In this document: positions 1 to 10,062 of the stretch, in pieces
Layout: every line of letters begins with the position of its first letter
How positions within the stretch are numbered: the first letter of the stretch is position 1
From: Dichetophora obliterata
Taxonomy: Eukaryota; Arthropoda; Insecta; Diptera; Sciomyzidae
Direction of reading: 5' to 3'
Length of the DNA stretch: 64,000 bases
Assembly: GCA_963920525.1 (NCBI GenBank)
Contig: OY986435.1
Coordinates: 300,775,908 to 300,839,907 of the forward strand
Notes under the pieces: generated by a model
What the model was told of the DNA's origin: nothing
Database searches by the model: none
Seen by the model: the letters and a program-made list of their open reading frames with translations, nothing else
Made by a program: the position numbers and the translations under genes

Positions 1-159
1 ATTTTCAGTGGTCAGTTGTTTACAATCAAATGTTGACATTTTTTCTAACTTTGGCAATCTTGGAAAATTAAAAACAAATAAACTATTCAATGGAGCTATG
101 CAGAAAATGTTCTAGAGTTTTATTAAGGTGAATATCATTTTAACTATGCCATAAAAATG

Positions 160-1180
160 ACACAGTGAAAACCGAGCATATGAATAAGTATAAATAGTTT
201 CCAAAGTAGTACATATATGTTATTGATTCGAAAAAAAGTGAATCACATTTTTGAATCATAAGCCACTTCCCAAAAAATGAGTATGAATCAGCCCTATTCC
301 AGAATCCGTCGTAGCATAAATTTTCTTTCGGATTCGTAATGAAGTATTCTACAATCCGAATCGAATTCGAACATTCTTACATTCGTAGCATTGCAACTAC
401 ACATTCCGAACGTATCAACTTTTGACAGCTGTTTTTCGGATTTTTTCACGAAAGCCTTGCCTCGACGGATTTGTTTACGACAAAAGAAAACAATTAAATT
501 TTTATAGAATTAGATCGTAAATAAAACTTATAATTAATTTTTGGTTAAGAAAGTTAAAGTATTTTTATTTAAACCTGGGAATATGTTAGTTGAAATTTAT
601 TTAGTGCATTTACTACGTTTCGTAATCCATTTCCAAAGGGTTAATAGAATCTCGCAATATTCTTCGACGAATTTTCATAGATTCTCTATGTGAGAAATCT
701 TCCTTTTATTCAGCGAAAATTGCAATTGCAATGAAATCCATTAAAAATCACAGCTAAAAAATACAATGTTGATCAAAAACACTTCAGTTTTTCAATTTTT
801 CTTTTTATTTATTTGTCTGCCGTTAAAACCAGTTGTTTTCGAACTCCCGAAAGTAAGTTCGAAAACTCCCGAAAGTAAGTTCGAAAAGGGGAGGTTTCGT
901 TCGGATTTTGGATTAGCAAATTGGTTGTATATTCGTAGCGTAGCTTTACGTTCGGTAATTCATTACGACGGATTCTGGAATAGGGCTGAATATATAGTAT
1001 AAGTTGTTTCCAAAGTAGTATTCGTATGTGATTGATTTAAAACAAAGTCAATCACATTTTGTAATCATGACCCACTTACACAAAAATTAGTATGAATGAG
1101 TATAAGTAGCTTCCAAACTAGTACTCATATGTGATTGATTCAAAACAAAGTGAACCAAATAAGTATAGAATGAATTAAAT
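160..1180. repeat. tandem repeat of about 105 bp, interrupted by a MITE
   Basis: Units share the order GTATAAGTAG-TTTCCAAAGTAGTAC-ATATGTGATTGATTC-AAAACAAAGTGAATCAC-CCCACTT. Copies run about 179-283, then 284 resuming after the insertion to 1092, then 1093-1170 partial. The element at 289-988 has split the second copy. Confidence 0.7.
289..988. mobile_element. MITE with CAGCCCTATTCC termini
   Basis: Terminal inverted repeats CAGCCCTATTCCAGAATCCG (289) and its complement ending at 988 match over about 25 bp. A 24-bp direct duplication sits inside at about 838-886. No transposase frame is present. No clean target-site duplication is visible. Confidence 0.75.
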
Positions 1181-1186
1181 ATTAAG

Positions 1187-2650
1187 GGCTGCCACCAAGT
1201 AATATGTATTTTTAAGAATTTTAACCATCATTTAACAGCGATGTTGAAAACTTAAATAGTTAGAAACTTTGACACAAATAAAACAGTAGGGGTATTCACG
1301 ACTCAGTGCGCTTGCCAGTGCAGTTGAGGACTTGTGCACTTTACAAAAACAAAATACACGTACGGCAAAAATCTGCACAACTGCTTTTCTACTGTATACT
1401 AAAACTTGAGGACTTGAGCAGTTGTGCAATTGTGTGCATTGACAAATTTTGACAGCTTTGAAAAAGTTTTAGTGGTGTTTTCACGAAAGCCTAACAGCAC
1501 GAGTCCTTAACTGCATAGGCGAGTGCACTGAATCGTGAATACCCCTATAGTTCTTTTGTTTTAAGTTTTAAGTTCGGATATGACTTCAGAATTTAAAAAT
1601 TCAATATGGTTAATAGGGTTGCCACCTTAACTTTTTTATTTTTACGAATTCGGTGCTGGCGCGGACACGAGGTAAAAATGGGTCGCTGAATCCGAATCCG
1701 TTGTCAGAATTTCAATATTATGTAATTTTTTTATAATGTGATTTAAAAAAAAGACACAGTTTCGATAGTATCGTAAGTATAGACGTAGAATTCCTTTTTT
1801 ATTTAACTTGCTTCGTACGTATGTATGTATATATTAAAGCCCTGCGTCGGTGCATCTATTTGAACGTACACACACTATGATTTATTGCATTGCTCACAGT
1901 TGACTGTCATCTAATAACACTTGAGAGTTTGATTTGCTCAACCCCAAACGAAAGCCTACAACGACAAGCAATACACACTTTCTCTCTCGGCAATCCATGC
2001 ACGACGTGTTTTTGTTCGTCAACACCACCAGCAATGAAATTGAATCATTAAGGGTAAGATGAAAATAAAAAGCAATATATGGCAATAGATCATTTGGATC
2101 ATTTTGATCATTTTTATCAGCGGTCGTCAGCGCCTAACTAGACGTTTTTTTATACCAACTTCAAGATTTTCAAGATTGATTAGGTAAAAATGGGTCGCTG
2201 AATCCGAATCCGTTGTCAGAATAAAAAAATTATGTAATGTTTTTATAATAGGGCTGCTACCTCCTAGTATGTATTTTTAAAAGTTTTAAACATCATTTAA
2301 CAGTGTTAGAGGGGGCCGTTGATTTAGAATCTGAAGTCAGAATTTTTAAATTAAGAATGGTGGATAGGGTTGCCACCTTAATTTTTTATATTTACGAATT
2401 CGAGGCTGGCGCGAACTAAAGGGTAAAAATGGGTCGCTGATTCCCAATCCGTTGTCAGAATTTCAAAATGATAAGCTTTTGATATAAAGGGTTGCCACCT
2501 AATATGTATTTTTAAGAGTTTTAAACATCATTTATCAGTGTTAGGGAGTCACTGATTTCGAATCTGAAGTCAGAATTTTAAAATTCAAGATGGTGGATAG
2601 GGTTGCCACTTAATTTTTTGTATTTTTATGAATTCGGGGCTGGCAAAAAA
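1187..2650. repeat. dispersed/tandem repeat, unit about 241 bp
   Basis: The segments AGGGTTGCCACCT, AACATCATTTAACAGTG, GAATCTGAAGTCAGAATTTT and GGTAAAAATGGGTCGCTGA recur in order. Full units start near 2247 and 2488; partial units lie near 1187 and 1570-1740. Unrelated sequence at 1745-2185 separates the groups. Confidence 0.65.
1289..1545. mobile_element. 257-bp MITE with ~50-bp terminal repeats, TA target site
   Basis: GGGGTATTCACGACTCAGTG at the left matches the complement of the right end over about 50 bp. Both sides are flanked by TA, consistent with a Tc1/mariner-mobilised MITE. Confidence 0.8.
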
Positions 2651-2659
2651 AATGGTACA

Positions 2660-2905
2660 CCAAAAATCAAATCAATAAATATTATCGTTTTCATACGCCC
2701 GATAGATATACTATTGTGAATGACAGTGATTTTTGTTTACAGTTTAATTCTCAAACTGAAGTCATTTCAATATTTTGAAAGTTCAAAAATAAAATATATA
2801 AACACGTGGCCGACGACATCCATGGCGTTCAATATTAGTGGAGAAAGCGATGAGACACGTATAGATGCTGTGGAAAGAAGGAAGATGAGGGATGCTTCCA
2901 ATCTC
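2660..2905 (+). mobile_element. fragment of a Harbinger-like element, N-terminal ORF piece
   Basis: It shares CATACG-GATA-TATACTATTGTGAATGACA with the TTA-flanked element end at 36183-36460. The frame MAFNISGESDETRID, AVERRKMRDASN resembles the N terminus of insect Harbinger nucleases (xxRRKxRDASNP). It breaks off at about 2900, where a pyruvate carboxylase fragment is joined. Confidence 0.55.
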
Positions 2906-3080
2906 ACGATAAAGAAGCTGTGAAGAAACTTCATATTCATCCCAAGACTTCAAAAACAAACAAGAATGAAGTTAGAGCTCCTATGCCAGGAACAGTCATT
3001 GATATTCGTGTTAAGGAAGGTGACAAAGTCAAAAAGGGACAGCTGCTTGTGATTCTATCTGCCGTGAAGATGGAAATCAA
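2900..3080 (+). pseudogene. pyruvate carboxylase biotinyl-domain fragment
   Basis: The frame reads HDKEAVKKLHIHPK, then VRAPMPGTVIDIRV, EGDKVKKGQLLVILS and AVKMEI. This is the biotin attachment domain of pyruvate carboxylase, normally at the C terminus of a ~1180-residue mitochondrial enzyme that carboxylates pyruvate. Only about 60 codons are present. The biotin lysine is kept, but the invariant A-M-K-M is A-V-K-M. The copy stops at KMEI, just before the second half of the domain. It directly follows a Harbinger ORF fragment, so it is probably captured and non-functional. Confidence 0.8.
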
Positions 3081-3417
3081 TCTTTTTCATTTTCATTTCT
3101 CTTCTAATTTTTATAATTTTCCAAAAAAAACCTTAACGAATTTCTTTATTTCGCAAAAAAACTTTGGTTAAAATATTTAATGTTCTTTTAATGTTCCTTC
3201 ATATGATGTGCATAAATATAGGGTCGATTTAAAGTTTATATCTTCAAAATTTAAAAAACGATCCAAAAATCAAGCCGAGCTATAATAAAATTTAAAATTT
3301 TTTTGTTTATTTTTATTCATTTTGTATTTTGTAATTTTCTTTGCATAAAAAGTAATGATGTAGTGACAATTTCTCAATTCGTTTCTGAGTTATACTCTCA
3401 AATACCCATTTAAACAA

Positions 3418-3553
3418 TGCCACAGCAACAACAGCGCCACCTACCGGGTCAACCTTTAAACCTAAACCATCTACAGGCCCAGCCGCATACACACACACCA
3501 AATTTCATCAAAATTGATCCTGCCGCTAAGGAGTTCAGTGATAAAGCCAGGTA
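3418..3553 (+). CDS. possible short coding exon, Gln-rich with PAM2-like end
   Basis: ATG at 3418 opens 45 codons (MPQQQQRHLPGQ to FIKIDPAAKEFSDKAR) ending at AG|GTAGAG, a plausible donor. A stop lies just upstream in frame. The base composition is clearly richer in GC than its surroundings. IDPAAKEF resembles the PAM2 motif that binds poly(A)-binding protein, but it lacks the usual leucine. A second frame is also open over most of the stretch, so this may be a gene relic. Confidence 0.3.
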
Positions 3554-5169
3554 GAGAAGAATTTTATACATAAAGATGTATATTTAAAAGTAATTTAAAA
3601 CTTAAATTTTAGTTAAAACAAAATATATTTTCAATATGATGCATAACAGAAATAATTCTAATTATTGTATTTCAAAAATAAGTATATTTTCAAAGAACAA
3701 CGCATTCTTAGTAACGCATGCGCAAACCTGCTTAGTAATAATACATACTGGCTCTGAAGCTACCCTTTAAATCAAGTTCGGAGCGCTCATAATTCTGACT
3801 CTGACAAGAGCCTTATTGAAGTGGATTTTTTGAGTTCCCTCTTATTTATGAGTTTTTAAAGTTCATTTTTTGTTGTTTCATAACGTACACTCCTGAAAAA
3901 ACATATTTCGGATTGTTTTTGGAGTACTTCAGTTTTGAGCTCTGAGCTCACATTTAGGAGTGTTTTGTGAAAAGCCTCCTGAATATGAAATTTTATGTGT
4001 ATTTTCTGAATTTAAAAAAAAAAGTAGGTCCTAAAAATATCCCAATTGGGAGCATTTTCGGAGTAGAAATTTAAAGAAAAAAAAGCATGCTTTCAAATAA
4101 GGTTCATTCACATTACATTTAAAATATTTCATTCGGTTCGGTAATCGTAATATGCTTACAACTTAATATTTCAGCACAGGAAGAGCGGAGAAATTTTTAA
4201 AGAGTAATCCGCGTTCTCCGACACTTTTTTTTTCTTCATAGAAAAAATCATAAAAAGTGACCAAATTAAAAAAAACAAACTCATTTTCGGCACTTTTATC
4301 ATTATTTTATGAAGAAAAATATAGAAAAAATAGGAATCATAAAAGTGTCTTTTAAGATTCATATTGCTGTCTCATAAGAGCAGCCAGTTTCAAAGGAAAT
4401 CTATCACTTTTCTGAAACTTTGAAGAGTCTTATATTATTCTTAAAATGCCAATATAAGATTCATAAAAGAGTCTATTAAGAGTCAGAATAAACTACTTTT
4501 GAGAGTCAAAAAGTATCATTTTGTACTCTTATTTGAGCTCTTAAAGAGGGACCACTTTCAACGGAAAAACTGCTCCTTTTTGAAACTTATAAGAGCTCAG
4601 GCTCCTACAAATGAGTCATAAAAGAGTCTTTAAAAACTCATATGGTTTGCAAGGTACACGCATCTGAATTCTCTATTGTATTTATCTTTTTGAAAATAAA
4701 CAAAACCAATAACTAACTGCATCTAAAGTGTATATATATATGTTCATTTTACATATATATTAATAACAACAACCACAACAAAAGCAGCAAAACAACAAAC
4801 GACACGATTGCGAACCAAACGAACAACAACAACAGCCTAAGCAGCTACTCAAGCAGCTTGTGTTTTTCTCATACGAATATATACAATTTTTTTCTTCATT
4901 GATTTGAAGATTTTGCTGTTTTGTGACTTTATTAAATAAGTGGCAAAATCCAAAGTTAGATATTCGTTTTATTCGTAATCTAACTCATATGTTGGCATAT
5001 ATTTGTTCTTTGTACGATGAATATTGAAGGCTGTAGGTACACCCCCAAGTGTCAACTAAGCTTCGTAAATGTGTTTGAAAAAAATTGTGAAATGACCCCC
5101 ATACAAACTGCGCTGTAAGACGTAATTCTACGTCAAAATGTTTGAAAAAACGCCTTTTTTTCCTTGTTA
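3554..5169. other. no gene seen; AAGAGTC-rich repeats
   Basis: No coding exon is supported. From about 3770 to 4640 AAGAGTC and GACTCTT heptamers recur in both orientations, suggesting a degraded fold-back repeat. A CAA-rich stretch (4760-4860) precedes AT-rich sequence. Confidence 0.35.
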
Positions 5170-5910
5170 CTTTAAGCCAGTCTCCACAATGTTTAGTTAC
5201 AGTATTTTCTTCATTGTCTTTAAAAAGAAGGAACTAAGGCTTATTGGTCTATAAGGGCTTTTAACCCACCTTTTATATAAAAACGGCCTTTACCTTTGTC
5301 CATTCGCGAGGAATATGGTTTAATGAAAGACTGTATTTAAAAATCCGAGTGAGTGGAAGGACAATGGAATCAATGTCTTGGTGTCATAGGCACGGTTAGA
5401 TCAGGTCATGGAGATTTGTATGGAAGTAAAAAGTTTGCCTGAAAGTTCGCTTTGATCATCTATCACGCAGTGTCCGATGGGTATACTCTTCAAATACACA
5501 TTCCGGAAAATGCGTTCTTAGTAAAAGACTATTTGTTCCATCTGAGTTTCAAGTATAGCTTCCGTAAGGTTTCGGTAGTGTACAGATGCCTTCGGAGTGA
5601 TCTTTTGATAGTGCCTTCTGTAGACGGGTCGCTGCTGGGAGAACGTCGATCTTTTCGCAGTAAACCCACTTCGGCTCAGTGTTATATTTGGTTAAAGCTT
5701 GCTTAAATTGGGTTCAATCTTCCATTTGCTTAGTTTTATTGTAAATTTTTCTAGCGTTTTTTCTGAGCTTTCCAAGCTTTTTATCGCAACAAGGCACTTC
5801 CCTACGGGACTTGGTAGTCCTCAACGGGCAGCTTTCGTGGAACAACAGCGTTAAATTAGTTTTCAGTTGTTTGGCTTCAAATTCAAGCTCTTTCCTAGTG
5901 ACAATAGATT
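5170..5910 (-). pseudogene. non-LTR retrotransposon reverse-transcriptase relic
   Basis: Across shifted frames the minus strand reads SRREVPCCDKKLGKLR, FKQALTKYN, LQKALSKDHSEGI, IPREWTKVKAVFI and YRPISLSSFFLKTMKK. These are in order the linker, palm entry (P-x-x-W) and YRPISL block of insect LINE reverse transcriptases. Several frameshifts and stops make it dead. It abuts the element at 5926. Confidence 0.75.
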
Positions 5911-6191
5911 GAGTTGAATGATTTATAGCCCTATTATGATTTACAACCAAACTGAGTTGGGTTGTCTACAACTCAACTCAACTTAACACACCACTGGAAT
6001 ATCTGTTGGTATTATGGCTTACAACCATTCTAAGTTGAGTTGTATGGAATGCTTTCAAAAATTGTAATAGAATTTAATGCAATTTTGACAGCCGAATATA
6101 TACAAAAACAGCTTTTTTCATTTTCACTGTTTTATCTATTGGTGCAATTTTTTCTTTTTCTTTAAACCCTGTTCGGTTTAAAGAAAAAGTT

Positions 6192-6569
6192 TCAAAAAAA
6201 TTTTACAAAAAATTTCAAAATTTCTATTTGGTTCTTTGTTTGTGTTTTAATAGCATTGAGACGTTCTTCCCCAATGCTGTGTACTTTAGTAAATCGCCCA
6301 CGGCTGGGATTTGGAACAGTTTGGCTAGGTTGTGAAGATTGGCTAGGATGAGTAGGCGATCGGTGATGCTGTAGAGATGGACTTGTATATGTAGGAGAAC
6401 AGCTTAGATGTGCAGGTGATCGGCTAGGATGCGCAGGAAATCGATTAGGATGCGCATGAGATCGGCTAGGATGCGCAGGAGATCGGCTTTGATGTGCAGG
6501 AGATTGGCTGAGAAGAAGTGGAGATCGGCTTGTGGTTTGACCACATTGATTGGGCAGTTGGCAGTTCAA
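6192..6569 (-). CDS. ORF with SRSPAHP heptapeptide repeats, C-terminal part of the Myb-like protein
   Basis: A 125-codon frame. Residues ~14-55 are tandem seven-residue repeats (SRSPAHP with variants SRSHAHP, NRFPAHP) from a 21-bp DNA period at about 6400-6510. It ends GRFTKVHSIGEERLNA and a helix, similar in placement to the C-terminal helix of Harbinger Myb-like ORFs. It lies downstream of the domain at 6827-7017 on the same strand, with 257 nt between that could be an intron. Confidence 0.45.
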   Translation of the reverse strand: MNCQLPNQCGQTTSRSPLLLSQSPAHQSRSPAHPSRSHAHPNRFPAHPSRSPAHLSCSPTYTSPSLQHHRSPTHPSQSSQPSQTVPNPSRGRFTKVHSIGEERLNAIKTQTKNQIEILKFFVKFF

Positions 6570-6826
6570 GTGGTTATAATCATTTTCCCTTTAATCAGCA
6601 TTTGAGGATTGAAATGTAAAAGTATGAAATTCAAATGTGAAAGGTCTGCCTGGCGGTGTTAAAGTATTGTGGAGTTTAGTCAAATCGGCAACACTTCAAG
6701 TGGAATCAAACTAATCTCTTGTGACGGACCTCCTCCTGTTGCGGAAATATTTTTTTTTGTTTAATAATATTTATTAATAAAATAATGTTTTTGCAAAATT
6801 TTCTTTTATTTATTTTACTTATAAAC

Positions 6827-7017
6827 AAACCCTTTGCCATTCCTGTGGTGAGCGTGTTGGAGGCCCGATGCTATTGAGCTCAACAGTAAACTTATCCCTG
6901 AGCTCATTGGTCAGATGCTTGCTAGATCCAAAATGCCCTTTTACCCTAGTCACATCTGGATACTTCTCTAGTAACGAAACCATCCTATCAAATTGTTTTT
7001 TGGTATTTACTTTCCTA
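6827..7017 (-). pseudogene. Myb/SANT-like DNA-binding domain of a Harbinger second ORF
   Basis: The minus strand reads KKQFDRMVSLLEKYPDV, then LRDKFTVELNSIGPPT and SPQEWQR. This matches the trihelix/Myb-like domain of Harbinger accessory proteins (QFxxMVxxME-xP ... ELNxLGPPxRxxxxWQK). In this family it binds transposon ends and partners the nuclease. No start codon is evident; part of the recognition helix region is diverged. Confidence 0.65.
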
Positions 7018-7321
7018 AATATTATTTATATTAATTAAAATCGGTTTTTATTAATAATTGTTGCAACTTATTAATAAAAAGTTATTTGCCACTTTTCCTT
7101 CATAACACAACCAGCAGACAACCTCACAAATGCCGTTGTAAAGTTTTGACACTTGACACAACCGCATTCAAGTTCGGTTGTAATTCATAATGGCAAAAAG
7201 TGTACATACACAACTGGAAAGACAACTTTGCTGTTAGAAGTTTGGTTGTGTTGTAAATCATAATACCGATTTTTATTTGACAACTCAACTTTAAGCAAAG
7301 TTGTAAACCATAATAGGGGCA

Positions 7322-8211
7322 TTAGATCAAGGTCTAATTTATTCCTAGAGTGAGAATAATATATCACGTTCCTATATATATATATTCAAAAAGGATAAAT
7401 TTCTGAGTGTTAAATTCTATGGTTCCTTTTTGCACTCATTTAGGAAAATAATGGCTTTTTTTAGAGACATTATAGTCGGAGAAATTTTTAAAAGAGTTCA
7501 TTTTTGAGTGTCGAAACTACGAGTGCTCTACCCGAAAAGTTTCAGAAGTAAAATAAATTTAAAAAATATTGCATTGGTTCACTGGGAAGTTTTTCTTTTG
7601 ATTACTCAACCTACCAATACCAATGCAATATCTAGAATGTCGAAAGTGTTTCTACCGCCTGTAGTGCACCCAGCATGTGATATTGTCACTTTTCGACAAA
7701 CGTTGCCACCAAACAAACCACCCGGTCACCCATTCAACCCATTGCCACTCATTCTCTAATGCCGACAAAGCTTGCGTTTTTAATACACAGCACTCAATTT
7801 GAGAAACTGTCATGAAACCTGAGTAAGGCAGGCAGCATAGTTGGTAGACAACCGGAGCAGAAGCAGGAGCAGGAACAGGAGACGCATCAAAAGCCGCCTC
7901 CTGAAAGCAACAGCGCGCACACAAAGTGGTGAATTTAAGGATAACTTAGCATGGTGTAATAGTAGATAAGGGGCGGGGGGAGTAGGTTGAGGAAAAGTAC
8001 TGAGCAAGGCTCTCGTCCATGAAATATATTTTATTATGTTGCTTGTTGTTGTTGATGTGGTGATGGTGTTGTTATCGTTGTTGTTTTTGTTGATACACTT
8101 GTTGTACCATATACAGCATGTATTCAATTGTTGTTGTTTTTTATTTTATTTTATACCAAGTGTTGGTTGCTGTTTCTAAGTTTTTCGGTTCATTTGTTGT
8201 AGCGCGCGCGA
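7322..8211. other. no gene seen; GC-richer stretch before the candidate exon
   Basis: No recognisable coding. About 7640-8000 is richer in GC with short frames on both strands, and GTT/GTTGTT runs (8040-8130) lead into the leader at 8212. It could hold promoter sequence for the plus-strand candidate gene. Confidence 0.3.
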
Positions 8212-8755
8212 AGCCAGTCGAACAGTTCCAGTTTTAGCTCCGCTAGATTCGGAACTTTTTTATCTACAAATTTATCCTTGTGACAAGCATTTCTTACGCG
8301 TTTTATTTGTAATGTGAACAAATTTAACGCGAACATCACGATCGACTCAACAGCCACCATTCAAAGGATTGCCACAGAGATTTTGATTTATGTGTGTTGT
8401 CATCGTTCTTGTTGTTTCTGTCGCTATTACTACAGTTATTTTAGTAATTACATAGCTAACCGGAAGTGCGCCAAAATCAGTAGGAAGCAGTTATGTTTGT
8501 TTGTTTAAAATTTGTGCCAAATTTTATTGCAAATTCCGTGGGTTATCAATAAATAAATAAAATATTAACAAAATCACTATAACTATTGTAAGCACAAGAA
8601 AAATAAATAGCGTTCACTTTAATTAGATGAAAAACAAATACATTAGTCAAATTAAGTGTTCAATTATGAGTTTCATGCCGTAAATAAAATAAAAAATATA
8701 TTTGATTTAATTAACCGCTTGCATTGGATACTCACATGGCTTTTAATGAATTACG
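8212..8755 (+). CDS. candidate 5' exon of an unidentified plus-strand gene
   Basis: An island richer in GC begins with an initiator-like CCAGTCG at 8214. A long leader with short frames is followed by ATG at 8736 in good context (CAC-ATG-G). Six codons (MAFNEL) lead to a perfect donor, ACG|GTAAGT, at 8755, phase 2. The next candidate exon (9177-9272) accepts that phase. I do not recognise the N terminus. The donor is directly visible; the transcription start is inference. Confidence 0.42.
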
Positions 8756-9176
8756 GTAAGTTTTCTCTTTTTTTTTTCTCTCTTTTTCTCACATACACAA
8801 ATACACTCACTCTTACTTCAGACAATCCAATTATACAATAACCCGCAAATTGCGTTTCCCTCAATATAATAAACAATGTACGATATAGTAAAGTGAAATC
8901 ACATGCAACATCCTTGTGACCGAAAACCAGCATCAACAACTCTGTTATTAACAAGCACACACTCGTACTCACATAGTTGGTAAATAATAATAACAACAAC
9001 AACAATCACAGCAACACCGACAACATAATAAACCGTCATAATAATCATTATTTATGGATCGATATTCTATATTTATTTGAAAAGGATTTTTTGCACTGCA
9101 AATTCTTCACTAAAGTTTTGTTTTCTTACGAGTGATTGTGTGTGTGTGTGTGTTTATGCGTGTATGGCAAACCCAG

Positions 9177-9272
9177 TCGGAACATGAGCAATGACATAAT
9201 GTGGGATATATTGGTAACAGAACATCACCTCATGCTAGTGCACGGTACTCCAGAGCAAGTTTTAATGAGAAG
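9177..9272 (+). CDS. candidate second exon, weak resemblance to a RasGEF N-terminal (REM) start
   Basis: A pyrimidine/TG-rich tract ends at ACCCAG|T, and 32 codons run open to AGAAG|GTTAAC. Joined to the previous exon it continues RRNMSNDIMWDIL, TEHHLMLVHGTPEQVLM. The HGTPEQVL segment recalls the G-T-P-E-x-[IV]-L start of the REM domain in Epac-type Rap exchange factors, but it is too short to assign. No third exon was found in the following sequence. A 32-codon open frame can occur by chance. Confidence 0.4.
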
Positions 9273-10062
9273 GTTAACACCACTTCTTTCTTTTTTTTAA
9301 TTGTAAAAATATAAGAGAAGCCTATAAAATAAAATTCTTAGAGAAAACTGAAGTGTAAACTTTTTGAGAAACTGAAGTAATAAGAAAACTTTCGCGACTG
9401 ATTCAAAAATTCAAGCTCATTTTACTTATTTTAAATTTAAATTAAAAATTTTTTATTCTTACACGCAATCAGTGCTTTAAGATGTCGGTGAAAAAACTGC
9501 CTATCATTTTTTCAAACAAAAGAAATTATTTTTCCCGTTTGAAAATTTGAAGCACACTTTTCAGAAAATTTTTAAAACAACAAAAATTTGTCTAACTAAA
9601 AAAAAACAATAAATAAAGATTAATGGCGTACATACAGTTTTACAGTTACAGAAAAATGACAGCCTTTTCCTTCAAATTGAAGTGTAAGAAGTTGACACTT
9701 TAATGCAACATTTAACAAATTAACCTTAATTTTTAAGTCATCTTTTAAAATCGATGGATAAAAGTTGAACATGAAGTAAAAAATATTGAATTGCATTTCG
9801 TCGCTTGAAAAAATAAATGTCGCATGTGAAAATTTACAATGTTTAGATTTTTTTTTATAATAAATTCTAAAAAAAATAGCTGTAAGTCCACAAAAGTTCA
9901 TAAAATATTGTGAAATGTGGCCGCAATTAGGACTGCAATTCTGAAAAATATTCCACCGCTAGATTTTGAATTATAGCTCCTTTTTCTCAATAATCTCAAT
10001 AGTGGAAATTTTCACATACGACATTAATTTTCTCAAGCGACGATTTGTAGAAATGGACAGTA
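9273..10062. other. no gene seen, AT-rich
   Basis: AT-rich sequence without a supported exon, RNA gene or element boundary on either strand. Confidence 0.4.

Larger units (their letters stand above)
5926..7321. mobile_element. PIF/Harbinger-type element, TTA target duplication, Myb-like ORF only
   Basis: The ends TAGCCCTATTATGATTTACA and the complement of the right end (TGCCCCTATTATGGTTTAC) are inverted repeats. Both sides carry TTA (5923-5925, 7322-7324), the TWA-type duplication of PIF/Harbinger. Subterminal copies of GTTGTAAATCATAATACC recur inside. It holds a Myb/SANT-like ORF on the minus strand but no DDE nuclease. Confidence 0.75.

Noticed and set aside
9620..9901. 93-codon minus-strand frame
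   Set aside because: AT-rich, dominated by Phe/Ile/Lys/Asn codons expected by chance; no motif or splice sites.
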